Assembly (NCBI RefSeq): GCF_003413745.1
Contig: NZ_QVID01000001.1
Location: 1,860,001 to 1,924,000 of the forward strand
DNA length: 64,000 bases
Source of the DNA: Marixanthomonas ophiurae
GTDB lineage: Bacteria; Bacteroidota; Bacteroidia; Flavobacteriales; Flavobacteriaceae
Direction of reading: 5' to 3'
Part shown: in pieces, positions 47,082-56,403 of the stretch
Numbering within the stretch: the first letter of the stretch is position 1
Layout of the letters: every line of letters starts with the position of its first letter
Position numbers and translations under genes: made by a program
Notes under the pieces: generated by a model
Databases searched by the model: none
What the model was told of the DNA's origin: nothing
What the model saw: the letters and a program-made list of their open reading frames with translations, nothing else

Positions 47082-47665
47082 AAGCAGTAGGGTTAACAGG
47101 AGGAATTGGTAGTGGGAAAACTACTGTTGCAAAGATGTTCAATGAATTGGGGGTGCCCATTTATATTGCAGACATTGAAGCCAAAAAACTTACAAATACT
47201 TCAGAAGAAATAAAAACTGAACTTATTGGGATATTAGGCGATAAAGCCTACAACAAGAACGGCTTAAATCGAAAATTTGTAGCGAGTCAAATTTTTAATG
47301 ATGAAGAATTGTTAGAAAGAGTAAACCAAACAATACACCCTCGCGTTGCAGAACACTTTAAGAAATGGATGGATAAACAAACGGGAGCTTATTGCATAAA
47401 AGAAGCAGCAATATTATTTGAAAATGGAAGCTATAAAAATTGCGATTACACCATTTTGGTTACCGCCCCTAAGCAGGTTAGAATAGCTCGTGTTTTAAAG
47501 AGAGACGACACTAATGAAGAGGAGGTAAAATCCCGAATGGATAACCAATGGCCTGATGAGAAAAAGAAAGAATTAGCAGACTTTATTATTGAAAATGAGC
47601 AACTTTCAACGACTCGCAAACAAGTGCAAAAAATACACGAATACCTTATAAAAACAGTAGGGTAA
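47078..47665 (+). CDS. coaE: Dephospho-CoA kinase
   Basis: A 195-residue P-loop kinase that phosphorylates dephospho-CoA to CoA. Walker A is GGIGSGKT at 8-15, and the lid region contains DEEELLERVNQTIHPRV. The LVTAPKQVRIARVLKRD segment is typical. It is translationally coupled to the YbbR-like gene. Confidence 0.95.
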   Translation: MKAVGLTGGIGSGKTTVAKMFNELGVPIYIADIEAKKLTNTSEEIKTELIGILGDKAYNKNGLNRKFVASQIFNDEELLERVNQTIHPRVAEHFKKWMDKQTGAYCIKEAAILFENGSYKNCDYTILVTAPKQVRIARVLKRDDTNEEEVKSRMDNQWPDEKKKELADFIIENEQLSTTRKQVQKIHEYLIKTVG

Positions 47666-47728
47666 ACGCTATAAAACATCTTTTGTTAACATTTGGTTAA
47701 ATGAAAACTGTGCTAAATGTTAAAATCT

Positions 47729-47736
47729 TATTTTTG
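47729..47736 (+). promoter_or_regulatory. TAnnTTTG element before the RprX-like kinase
   Basis: TATTTTTG ends 4 nt before the ATG at 47741, supporting that start over one 24 bp upstream and suggesting a leaderless transcript. Confidence 0.45.
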
Positions 47737-47740
47737 GGCT

Positions 47741-49303
47741 ATGAATAAAAAGCTATTCGCTTTACTTATAGCCCTAATGAGTTTGTCGCTGCTAGGGATA
47801 ATGTTTGTGCAGGGATATTGGATTGCAAATTCGTATCAGACAAAGGAAGAACAGTTTACCTTTAATGTACAGCAAACCCTTTTTTCAGTCACTAAAGAGA
47901 TAAAAAATAGGGAAATAGAAGACTTTTATAATGTTTACAGTAACTATGTTGACAGTTTAGAAGTACCTGACAATGTAAATTTTAGTGAGTTGGTCTATAA
48001 GACAAAAAACGATAGAACCAACGAAGTTTTTATCTATACTGATGGTGTTTTGGAAGAAGATTACAAGCTCTCCTCCAGTTTCCTTGATATGGATTTTGAT
48101 AGTATTCAGTTTAAAAGGTTGACCAATCGTAAAACTACAACAAGGATAAATCCTGGGGTAGATGGTGAAAACCCTTCTGAATCTAATGAAGTTTCTTTCA
48201 ATAGACTGAAAGATTTTGAACGGAATCAGTTTGAAAACGCTTATTTCAATATTTCATCTAAAGCTCCCTTGCATAAGCGAGTAAATGGATCCGAAATTGA
48301 AAACTTGATTACCGAAGAGTTGAATGAAAGGGGAGTAGACTCAAAGTTTGAATATGCAGTTTACAGTAATAATTTAGCGACTAAAGTACGATCTAATAAT
48401 TTTCAGTTAGATCCTGAAAGTACATATGTAGTGCCCTTGTTTAAAAATGATAAAGAAGAAAATGGGTATCAATTGTATGTAAACTTCTCAGAAAAAGAAA
48501 AAGTAGTGCTTAATTCTATTTTAGGAATGGCAGTTCTTTCATTAATTTTTACTGCGGTAATCATTTTGGCTTACGCTAGTGCCTTATCGCAAATTTTTAA
48601 ACAAAGGCAGATTTCGCAAATAAAGTCTGACTTTATTAATAATATGACGCACGAGTTTAAAACCCCAATAGCAACGATTAATCTTGCTTTAGATTCTCTT
48701 AAAAATCCAAAGGTAAAGGACAATAAGGAGTTTTTACAGCGCTATTTAAAAATGATACGTGATGAAAATCGCCGCATGCATGCCCAAGTTGAAAATGTAC
48801 TGCGTATTTCAAAATTAGAGAAAAACGAACTTGATTTACCTAAAGAACGACTTAAACTTCATGACATAATAAACGATGCACTTACCCACGTTGAACTTAT
48901 TGTAGAAGATAGAGGCGGATATGTAGCCAGTCATTTGGGAGCTTTAAAATCTTCTGTTTTGGCTAATGAATCCCACTTAACAAATGTGGTGGTTAATATT
49001 TTAGACAATGCAATAAAATATTCTGAAGAAGCACCGAAAATTGATGTTTACACTGAAAACGTAAAAGATTACATTATTTTAAAGATACGCGATCAGGGAA
49101 TGGGGATGAGCAAAATAACGCAAAAGAAAATATTTGAAAAATTTTACCGGGAACATACCGGCGATATACATAACGTTAAAGGTCACGGTCTTGGATTGGC
49201 TTACGTAAAACGAATACTTGATGATCATGATGCACAAGTATACGTGGAAAGTGAGAAAGGAAAAAGAAGTACCTTCATTATAAAAATACACTTAATATCT
49301 TAA
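47741..49303 (+). CDS. Sensor histidine kinase, RprX-like
   Basis: About 520 residues. Membrane helices at about 5-27 and 258-280 flank a periplasmic sensor domain. There is no HAMP domain. The HisKA domain has phospho-acceptor His304 in NNMTHEFKTPIATINLAL. HATPase motifs are NVVVNILDNAIKYS, DQGMGMS and GLGLAYVKRI. The start at 47741 gives a clean signal-anchor and fits the promoter box. It pairs with the OmpR-type regulator 3 bp downstream; the neighbourhood with coaE and YbbR matches the Bacteroidota RprXY locus. Confidence 0.93.
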   Translation: MNKKLFALLIALMSLSLLGIMFVQGYWIANSYQTKEEQFTFNVQQTLFSVTKEIKNREIEDFYNVYSNYVDSLEVPDNVNFSELVYKTKNDRTNEVFIYTDGVLEEDYKLSSSFLDMDFDSIQFKRLTNRKTTTRINPGVDGENPSESNEVSFNRLKDFERNQFENAYFNISSKAPLHKRVNGSEIENLITEELNERGVDSKFEYAVYSNNLATKVRSNNFQLDPESTYVVPLFKNDKEENGYQLYVNFSEKEKVVLNSILGMAVLSLIFTAVIILAYASALSQIFKQRQISQIKSDFINNMTHEFKTPIATINLALDSLKNPKVKDNKEFLQRYLKMIRDENRRMHAQVENVLRISKLEKNELDLPKERLKLHDIINDALTHVELIVEDRGGYVASHLGALKSSVLANESHLTNVVVNILDNAIKYSEEAPKIDVYTENVKDYIILKIRDQGMGMSKITQKKIFEKFYREHTGDIHNVKGHGLGLAYVKRILDDHDAQVYVESEKGKRSTFIIKIHLIS

Positions 49304-49306
49304 ATT

Positions 49307-50023
49307 ATGGAAACTGAAAACAAAAAAATCTTATTGGTAGAGGACGATCCAAATTTCGGAACGGTTTTAAAAGACTACCTAGCTATGAATGATTATGAAG
49401 TAGTTCATGCCAAAAATGGTATGGAGGGCTTTGAAAAATTCAAAAAAGACGATTTCGATCTTTGCATATTAGATGTAATGATGCCTTATAAGGATGGTTT
49501 TACACTTGCAAAAGAAATACGTGAAAAAAACGAAGATATTCCTATCATTTTCTTGACTGCAAAAGCGATGAAAGAAGATGTGCTAAAAGGATATAAAGTA
49601 GGAGCAGACGACTACTTGAACAAACCATTTGATAGTGAAGTACTATTAATGAAGATAAAGGCTATTATACAACGTAAAGCCACTGATAGCATCGCAGATA
49701 GTAAGCAGTTTGAGTTTGAAGTTGGTAATTTCCATTTAAACTCTAAGCTTCGCTTTTTAACCTATAACGATGAAGATCCAACAAAACTTTCTCCTAAGGA
49801 AAACGAATTACTTCGTTTGTTGGCCTTACATAAAAACGATTTAATGCCACGTGAGTTAGCATTAACAAAAATATGGAGAGATGATAACTATTTCACCTCT
49901 AGAAGTATGGATGTTTATATTGCTAAATTACGTAAGTATTTAGGTAAAGACGATGGTGTTGAGATTATCAACATTCATGGTGAAGGCTTTCGTTTAGTGG
50001 TAAAAGACGAAGTTGATAACTAA
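49307..50023 (+). CDS. OmpR-family response regulator, RprY-like
   Basis: A 238-residue regulator with acidic pair Glu-Asp at 12-13, phospho-acceptor Asp56 in LCILDVMMPYKDG, FLTAKAM and NKPF. A C-terminal winged-helix domain follows (PKENELLRLLALHKNDLM, SMDVYIAKLRKYL, NIHGEGFRLV). It starts 3 bp after the kinase stop. RprY in Bacteroides controls stress and metabolic genes and sodium pumps; here the targets are unknown. Confidence 0.95.
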   Translation: METENKKILLVEDDPNFGTVLKDYLAMNDYEVVHAKNGMEGFEKFKKDDFDLCILDVMMPYKDGFTLAKEIREKNEDIPIIFLTAKAMKEDVLKGYKVGADDYLNKPFDSEVLLMKIKAIIQRKATDSIADSKQFEFEVGNFHLNSKLRFLTYNDEDPTKLSPKENELLRLLALHKNDLMPRELALTKIWRDDNYFTSRSMDVYIAKLRKYLGKDDGVEIINIHGEGFRLVVKDEVDN

Positions 50024-50053
50024 ATAAAAATAAGATATAAAACTTAAGTGTCT

Positions 50054-50084
50054 AAAAACGCCCTTCTTTAAAGGGTGTTTTTTG
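50054..50084. terminator. Shared terminator of the rprY-like and miaA genes
   Basis: A 9-bp stem (AACGCCCTT/AAGGGTGTT, one G-U) with a 5-base loop has A and T runs on both sides. It serves both converging transcripts and overlaps the miaA stop codon region at 50068-50084. Confidence 0.8.
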
Positions 50085-50985
50085 ATTTTATTGTTTCAAT
50101 TATTTTTGAAGCATTTACAGTATAATCAAACCAGATAATAGACTCATTTTTTTTAAACCAGGTGTTTTGACGTTTAGCAAATCTGCGGGTATTTTTCTTT
50201 ATTTCTGAAACGGCTTCGTCCAAGGTTAACTTTCCTTCTAAATGATTAAAAAGCTCTCGGTATCCAACTGTTTGCAGAGCATTTAAACCTTTATGAGATT
50301 CTAATTTTTCTACTTCTTTCAGTAAACCTGTTTCCATCATTAGATCTACGCGTTTGTTGATGCGCTCGTAAACTTTTTCACGATCGGCAGTTAACCCTAC
50401 ATAAACAGTTTTAAAAGGACGCTCTTTTTTTTCTTGATTTAAAAAAGAGGAATAGGGTTTCCCTGAAGTTCGAATCACTTCTAAAGCGCGGATAACGCGG
50501 TGTGGATTTTGAATGTCTACTTTTTTGTAATAAGAAGCATCTTTTTCCTCTAATTCTTTCTGAAGTGATTCTAATCCGTTTTCTTCTAATTCAAAATTTA
50601 GTTGCTCTCGAATTTGCAGAGGTATTTTAGGAAAGTTATCCAATCCCTTGGTAACCGCATCTAGATACAATCCTGAACCGCCAACCATTATAACTGTATT
50701 CTTTCTAGCAAATAATTTGTCTAATAACTGAAGTGCTTCCGTTTCAAAATCACCTACACTATACGGTTCAAAAATTGTTTTATTCTGAATAAAATGATGT
50801 GGTGCGGCTGTTAATTCTTCAGCAGAAGGAACAGCTGTACCAATGTTCATTTCTTTAAAAAACTGCCGCGAATCTGCCGAAATTATTTCAGTATTAAAAG
50901 CATTGGCAAGCTCAATGGCTAATTTAGTTTTTCCAATGGCAGTAGGGCCCACGACACAAATAAGAGTTGGTTGATGAAAAGGCAT
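50068..50985 (-). CDS. miaA: tRNA dimethylallyltransferase
   Basis: A 305-residue P-loop enzyme that adds a dimethylallyl group to A37 of tRNAs reading U-starting codons. Walker A is GPTAIGKT at 13-20, and the insertion domain and NTRRFAKRQNTWFKKN follow. Its ATG overlaps the channel gene's stop by one base (TAATG). The last codons lie inside a terminator hairpin. Confidence 0.96.
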   Translation of the reverse strand: MPFHQPTLICVVGPTAIGKTKLAIELANAFNTEIISADSRQFFKEMNIGTAVPSAEELTAAPHHFIQNKTIFEPYSVGDFETEALQLLDKLFARKNTVIMVGGSGLYLDAVTKGLDNFPKIPLQIREQLNFELEENGLESLQKELEEKDASYYKKVDIQNPHRVIRALEVIRTSGKPYSSFLNQEKKERPFKTVYVGLTADREKVYERINKRVDLMMETGLLKEVEKLESHKGLNALQTVGYRELFNHLEGKLTLDEAVSEIKKNTRRFAKRQNTWFKKNESIIWFDYTVNASKIIETIKSKNTL

Positions 50986-51827
50986 TAACTTTCTTTTGTG
51001 TTTTCAACGTGAAGGTCTTCTCCACATTTATGACAAAACTTTGCATCGTCACGGTGTCTTTGGGCGCCACAATTTCTACAAGATTGTGTGTTTACGTGAA
51101 CATAGTCCTTTTTAGCAGCATATTCGGCGCTCACAATGCCTGTAGGGACAGCGATTATTCCATACCCTAAAATCATAATTACAGTAGCTAAAAACTGCCC
51201 TAAAGGTGTAACTGGGGCAATATCGCCAAAACCAACCGTGGTAAGGGTTACTATACACCAATAGACACTTACAGGTATGCTGTTAAAACCACTTTCTTCC
51301 CCTTCAATTAAATACATAAGAGTACCAGAAATAACGGCTACAATCAATACGGCGAAAAGAAAAACCAAGATTTTTGGACGACTGTCGTTGAGTGCTTTTT
51401 TTAATTTATTGGCTTCACCTATATAACGAGTAATTTTTAATATTCTAAATACTCGCAATAATCGTAAAGCTCTTACAGTAATTAACACATTGCTCCCTAC
51501 CAATATAAAGGAAAGATAGAGCGGAATAGTCGATAAAAAATCGATGATACCATAAAAACTGAAAATATAATTAGTTGGTTTTTTTACGGTTAAAATACGG
51601 GCAATGTACTCGAAAGTGAAGAAAATAGTGATGACCCACTCTCCAATATAAAGAATGTTATAAGTGGTTTCTGATAGGCCTTTTACGCTTTCTATCATCA
51701 CAAAAAGCACACTGAGCAGAATTAGAATGAGTAGGATAACATCAAAAAACTTACCCATTGGGGTATCAGCCTCTGCAATAATCTCGTGCAATTTTCGGCG
51801 CCAGTAACTTCTTTTATCTGTTTTCAA
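50985..51827 (-). CDS. Voltage-gated potassium channel with C-terminal zinc ribbon
   Basis: A 280-residue six-helix channel subunit. The S4-like helix RALRLLRVFRILKITRY carries regularly spaced Arg residues, and the pore holds the K+ filter TVGFGD (197-202). A C-terminal zinc ribbon has Cys250, Cys253, Cys265 and Cys268 (CRNC then CHKC). It conducts K+ across the inner membrane in response to voltage. It is translationally coupled to miaA, with no obvious functional link. Confidence 0.93.
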   Translation of the reverse strand: MKTDKRSYWRRKLHEIIAEADTPMGKFFDVILLILILLSVLFVMIESVKGLSETTYNILYIGEWVITIFFTFEYIARILTVKKPTNYIFSFYGIIDFLSTIPLYLSFILVGSNVLITVRALRLLRVFRILKITRYIGEANKLKKALNDSRPKILVFLFAVLIVAVISGTLMYLIEGEESGFNSIPVSVYWCIVTLTTVGFGDIAPVTPLGQFLATVIMILGYGIIAVPTGIVSAEYAAKKDYVHVNTQSCRNCGAQRHRDDAKFCHKCGEDLHVENTKES

Positions 51828-51959
51828 TAGAAATAATCTTTAATGATAAAAATAACTAAGTTTAATTGATTAATGGCATTCTTTAGTAGATTCTCGTTTT
51901 TGGTGATGGAAAACAACAATACTAGTTTAAATTATTTTATAAAGTGTTGGCAACTGGCT

Positions 51960-52907
51960 TTATTCTCTATAAATAAATCGAGTTTCCCTATCTATTTTTT
52001 CAAACATTATCTCAAACTCTATGTACCAATTATCATATTCTATTTGTTTTTCTGGTAAACGAATTTTTATAAATTCCCTGTATAAATCGAGTAATATATT
52101 TACAGCATTGTAAAAAACTTCTTTACAGTCTTTAAAATCTCTAATTTGAATTAAATCAGCTTTATCAAGTTCAGCTTTTGATTTTACAAAACCTGTCATA
52201 ACATTTGTTACGTGAACATTTTCTGAATACTTCCGATATTGAAACTCATAGAGGATTGTGTTTTCAAGGTGGTGACATAGTGATTCGAAATTATATGGTC
52301 CATCATAAAGAGAATACCAATTTGGATTATTATTGCGTTTTTTATTTTTTGTACACGTTCTATGATATTCAAGATTTACGTCATCGTAAATTGGCTGTCT
52401 CAATAATTCTTCTTTAGCTTTAATTACGGTTTTAATTTCTATTGGATTACAATGGTTTTTCAATTTAAAACCGGGTTCTTGCTTTATGAATTTTGAAACA
52501 AAATTTTTAGAGATATCTTCATTCTCAATAAACTGTTTATAGTATCTAATATCTTTATTAACTCTGCATACAAGAAATGAATGTGCTCTTAAATCCTCAT
52601 CTTTTTCAATCATATATAAAAGCCCAAACGTATTTTCCATTAATGAACGAATGAGAATTTTCGCAGGATCTATTGATGATTTTTCAATAAGAATTGAAAT
52701 TGCATCTCCTAATTCAATACTATTTCTTAAAAATACTGAGGGTATATTTTTATCTTTTCCATTTCTTTTTTTCTTTAAATCCCAGTCAAGAATTTTAGTC
52801 CCAAAGTTTATAACTTCATTTAATGTAAAAGATAGTTTTGATAGAAGAGAAATTAATCCTTCTACAGGTTTTTGTGGTAATATTTCCTCTATTGGTTCTG
52901 TTTTCAT
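51960..52907 (-). CDS. DUF5677-like hypothetical protein
   Basis: About 315 residues, soluble and mostly helical, starting at ATG 52907 (MKTEPIEEILPQ). The segment GDAISILIEKSSIDPAKIL, then RSLMENTFGLLYMI, resembles DUF5677-type proteins, which are common in accessory regions of unknown function. The base composition looks more AT-rich than its neighbours and it has a 132-bp non-coding stretch on the downstream side. Orthologues are not expected at this locus, so it may be a recent insertion. No enzyme motif is visible. Confidence 0.6.
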   Translation of the reverse strand: MKTEPIEEILPQKPVEGLISLLSKLSFTLNEVINFGTKILDWDLKKKRNGKDKNIPSVFLRNSIELGDAISILIEKSSIDPAKILIRSLMENTFGLLYMIEKDEDLRAHSFLVCRVNKDIRYYKQFIENEDISKNFVSKFIKQEPGFKLKNHCNPIEIKTVIKAKEELLRQPIYDDVNLEYHRTCTKNKKRNNNPNWYSLYDGPYNFESLCHHLENTILYEFQYRKYSENVHVTNVMTGFVKSKAELDKADLIQIRDFKDCKEVFYNAVNILLDLYREFIKIRLPEKQIEYDNWYIEFEIMFEKIDRETRFIYRE

Positions 52908-52957
52908 TAGCTTATTGCCAACATAAATATAACCACAATAAATCAATTCCTACAATC

Positions 52958-54322
52958 CTAATCAAGATTCACAGTCTTCACTTTTTTATTCTTCCGAAGG
53001 TAGTTTTGAATAATATGCTGCACATCCCGGTTATTTTGCATCGGGTTGATAAGGGTTTTTAGAATTTCCGGATTGGTTATTTGGTGGTTTAAACTAAAAT
53101 ACCCAAAACCTTTGTATTGCCCATCTTCTATTAAAACAACCGATTTTTCTTCTACATCCCGACCTCGGTCAACGATGAGCATATGTTGGTTTTTATAACT
53201 TTTATCTTGTAAAAACTGATTTACACGCTCATTGTAAGCCTCAGGTGTTTCCTCGTTTATACAAGCTCCGTTACACTCTTTTATGCTATATTGAAAACAA
53301 CTGCCTTTTGTTTTATGCAAGCCATTTAATTTTTGACAGAGGGTGTAATCTTCGGTGATTTTAAACAGTACCGCTTTTGCTTGTTGGTAATTAGTAAATG
53401 TAGTTATTGCTTTTTTTCTACCATCTGATTTTTCAATAGCTAGATTGATATATCCATTCTCATTTTTAAATGAAGTAAGCTGATTATTAAACAACGTTTT
53501 GCGTTGTGCTCGATTATAGATGGGTTTAATGCGCTTAATTTCTTCACTCTCTTTTAACTGAGCGATAAGGTCACTTCCGGTTTTTTCATATGTTACGTTG
53601 GTAACTTCTAACTGTATGCGTTTCGATTTTCTATTATCTGAAGTAAAATGTTGCGTAAGCCTCTTTTTTATATTTTTGCTTTTACCAATATAGATAATTT
53701 TACCATCCTTGCGATGCATGTAGTACACACCAGTTTCAGAGGGGGCTTCTGCAATAAAGTCTAATAACTTGGGCTCTAGCTGGCGTTTTGGATTTTTTCG
53801 TACTGCCGCTTCAATAATGTTTTTTGACGTGTCTTTGTTCAATAACATTTTAAAAAGCGTAACGGTAGCCCTAGCATCGCCTTGTGCTCGGTGTCTATCG
53901 GTAAGCGGTATTCCTAGTGATTTCACCAATTTTCCTAAGCTATACGAAGGAAGATCGGGGATAAGTTTTTTAGATAATTCTACCGTGCAAAGTGTGTTCT
54001 TTTCATATTTATAGCCCAATCGGTCAAATTCGGTAGTAAGAATTCGGTTGTCAAACTTGGCGTTGTGAGCAACCAAAATACAATCTTCAGTAATTTCAAT
54101 GATGCGTTTTGCTACTTCATAAAACTTAGGGGCACTGCGTAACATTTGGTTGTTAATGCCTGTTAAATTTACCACAAATGGTTGTATACTGCGCTCCGGA
54201 TTAACCAAACTGCTAAACTGATCTACAACTTCATGCCCGTTAAAACGGTAAATTGCTATTTCGGTAATACCTTCTTCATTGTATTTTCCGCCGGTTGTTT
54301 CAATATCTAAAATAGCGTACAT
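52958..54322 (-). CDS. DnaQ-like exonuclease fused to a GIY-YIG endonuclease domain
   Basis: A 454-residue fusion. Residues 1-165 form a DEDDh 3'-5' exonuclease (Asp6 and Glu8 in LDIETTG, Asp91 in AHNAKFDN, His144 and Asp149 in HRAQGDA). Residues of about 195-280 form a UvrC-like GIY-YIG nuclease (GVYYMHRKDGK, IIYIGKSKNI with Arg221). The rest resembles the Cho/UvrC middle region, with CQYSIKECNGAC as a possible Cys cluster. It may act in nucleotide excision or mismatch repair. This fusion is widespread in Bacteroidota. Confidence 0.9.
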   Translation of the reverse strand: MYAILDIETTGGKYNEEGITEIAIYRFNGHEVVDQFSSLVNPERSIQPFVVNLTGINNQMLRSAPKFYEVAKRIIEITEDCILVAHNAKFDNRILTTEFDRLGYKYEKNTLCTVELSKKLIPDLPSYSLGKLVKSLGIPLTDRHRAQGDARATVTLFKMLLNKDTSKNIIEAAVRKNPKRQLEPKLLDFIAEAPSETGVYYMHRKDGKIIYIGKSKNIKKRLTQHFTSDNRKSKRIQLEVTNVTYEKTGSDLIAQLKESEEIKRIKPIYNRAQRKTLFNNQLTSFKNENGYINLAIEKSDGRKKAITTFTNYQQAKAVLFKITEDYTLCQKLNGLHKTKGSCFQYSIKECNGACINEETPEAYNERVNQFLQDKSYKNQHMLIVDRGRDVEEKSVVLIEDGQYKGFGYFSLNHQITNPEILKTLINPMQNNRDVQHIIQNYLRKNKKVKTVNLD

Positions 54323-54368
54323 GTCTCTCGTTCTCCTTTTTTATTGAATATAAATTATAATGTGGTTA

Positions 54369-55022
54369 TTAATAATTTCGTTTGCCAAAAATAGCACTTC
54401 CCACGCGAACTAAATTACTTCCTTTTTCCATAGCTATAGCGTAATCACCACTCATACCCATGGAGAGTTTTGTGAAGTTATACGTTTCTTTAATATTGTC
54501 GTAGATATCTTTTAACTTCTGAAATTCATTGGCAACTTGCGTTTCGTCATCGGTAAAGGTAGCCATTCCCATTAGGCCGATTACGTTTACATTTTCATAT
54601 TTCTGAAACGTTTCCGAAGCCAATAACTCTAACGCTTCTTCTTTATCCAAACCAAACTTACTATCTTCTTCGGCTATTTTAATTTGAAGCAGACAATCAA
54701 TCACGCGTTCTTCCTTTTTAGCTTGTTTATTAACTTCTTTTAACAGACGTTTGCTATCAACAGAATGAATTAAACTTACAAACGGCGCCATATATTTCAC
54801 CTTATTACGCTGAACATGACCAATCATATGCCATTCAATATCTTTAGGCATTTCTTGCCATTTGCTCTCCATTTCTTGCACCTTATTCTCACCAAAAATA
54901 CGGTGACCAATATTGTAGGCCTCCATAATTTCTGAAACCGGTTTTGTTTTTGAAACGGCAACCAAAGTTACATCTTCGGGCAACTGCTCTTTAAATGATT
55001 TTATTTTTTCTGAAATACTCAT
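54369..55022 (-). CDS. YggS-family PLP-binding protein
   Basis: A 217-residue PLP homeostasis protein with a TIM-barrel fold. The cofactor lysine is Lys26 in VAVSKTKP. GENKVQEMESKW, WHMIGHVQRNKVKY and LSMGMSGDYAIAMEKGSNLVRVGSAIFG carry the other conserved motifs. It carries pyridoxal 5'-phosphate and tunes amino acid pools. It lies next to DUF1015 in a conserved set. Confidence 0.95.
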   Translation of the reverse strand: MSISEKIKSFKEQLPEDVTLVAVSKTKPVSEIMEAYNIGHRIFGENKVQEMESKWQEMPKDIEWHMIGHVQRNKVKYMAPFVSLIHSVDSKRLLKEVNKQAKKEERVIDCLLQIKIAEEDSKFGLDKEEALELLASETFQKYENVNVIGLMGMATFTDDETQVANEFQKLKDIYDNIKETYNFTKLSMGMSGDYAIAMEKGSNLVRVGSAIFGKRNY

Positions 55023-55090
55023 AACGTTCTCTTTTCTTCAGTAAAATACAAATAGGAAGCTTTAGTAAAAACTAAAGTTTGTTAAACAAT

Positions 55091-56329
55091 CTAAAACTCG
55101 TAAATAGTGACTCCGCTGCGTAATTTGGGTAATACGAAGGTGGTTTTAGGAGGCATTTTTAGCCCTTCATCTGCAATTTTTTTCATTTCAGAAACGCGTA
55201 CTGGCAATAGACCAAAACCTACCGTAAACTCTCCTGTATCTACAACGGTCTGTACATACGCCATATCGCTTTTACCATCGGTGTATTTTATACGTTGGTC
55301 GTTTCGTAAGTCTTTAACGCCTAAAATTGGTTTTAAAATGGTAATAAATAAAATTTGAGCATCTAATGCATCGAGCGCATTGTTTATAGTATAGTTTTTT
55401 TTACGAAGGTAGAGCGAATAAAACTCTCCATCCAAATACATGCTAAAATTTTGTTTTTGAGTGGGTTTGTAGTACTCTAAACCTCTATTTTCAATTCGGA
55501 ACATTGCATCTAGCTGAATTAAAAACTCTTCTTTGCTCAGCCCGTTAAGATCCTTTACCAAGCGGTTAAATTCATAAATTTTTAAATCACTCTCAGGAAT
55601 TAAATAGCTCATAAAGTAATTATAAGGCTCGTTTCCGGTGTGATTATCATTCTCTTCTTTTAAATCTTCTGCTAATAAGGATGATGAAGCACTACGATGA
55701 TGACCATCAGCAATGTAAAGGTTTTCCATTTCAGAAAACACTTCTTTTATTTTTGAAACAGTGGTTTCATCATCTACATTCCATAAATAATGTGTGTCGC
55801 GGTAGGTTGTGGTAAACTCATACTCAGCACGCGTTTTCATTACGTTGCTTACAATATTTGAAAGTTCTTCATTGTCAGGATGGGTAAGAAGTACAGCTTC
55901 AGCGTTAAATCCGACTGTCTTTAAGTATTCTTTAAAAACAACTTCTTTATACTGAAGTGTTTCCTCGTGTTTTTTTATCACGTTATTCTTGTAGTCTTCC
56001 GTGCTGGCGGCAGCGACGATTCCGTTAAATTCAAGCCCATCTCGGTTTACAATTTTATAGATGTAAAAACTAGGTTTCTCATCGTCAATGAATACACCAT
56101 CTTCTTTAAATTCCTGATAGCGGTTTCTAACCAACGAATAGCGTTGCTCCCCAGAAATTTCTTTATGATATTTAAAACCAGGATTTACAATGTGCAAAAA
56201 TGAAAACGGGTTATCCCGAAGCCGCGACTCCCTTTGTTCTTGGGTATAGCTGTCGTACGACCGTGCAGCAATTAGACTCACTTTATCACGGGTAGGCCGT
56301 ACGGCTTTAAAAGGGATTATTTTTGCCAT
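55091..56329 (-). CDS. DUF1015 family protein
   Basis: A 412-residue cytoplasmic protein. IIPFKAVRPTRDKV, the ADGHHRSASSSLLAEDL motif and SYLIPESDLKIYEFNRLV are hallmark features of DUF1015. Family members are predicted to be kinase- or phosphatase-like and often sit next to D-3-phosphoglycerate or serine metabolism genes. It precedes yggS and follows the 3-hydroxyacyl-CoA dehydrogenase gene. The biochemical role is not established. Confidence 0.92.
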   Translation of the reverse strand: MAKIIPFKAVRPTRDKVSLIAARSYDSYTQEQRESRLRDNPFSFLHIVNPGFKYHKEISGEQRYSLVRNRYQEFKEDGVFIDDEKPSFYIYKIVNRDGLEFNGIVAAASTEDYKNNVIKKHEETLQYKEVVFKEYLKTVGFNAEAVLLTHPDNEELSNIVSNVMKTRAEYEFTTTYRDTHYLWNVDDETTVSKIKEVFSEMENLYIADGHHRSASSSLLAEDLKEENDNHTGNEPYNYFMSYLIPESDLKIYEFNRLVKDLNGLSKEEFLIQLDAMFRIENRGLEYYKPTQKQNFSMYLDGEFYSLYLRKKNYTINNALDALDAQILFITILKPILGVKDLRNDQRIKYTDGKSDMAYVQTVVDTGEFTVGFGLLPVRVSEMKKIADEGLKMPPKTTFVLPKLRSGVTIYEF

Positions 56330-56403
56330 GGTTTATAAAAATAGGCTCTTCGACTCCGCTCTGAGACCAGTTTATACTTCAATTTTTAAGTTAGCAAGAA
56401 AAG

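Noticed and set aside
51873-52058. Small plus-strand open frame upstream of the channel gene
   Set aside because: It overlaps the DUF5677-like gene antisense and has no coding signals.
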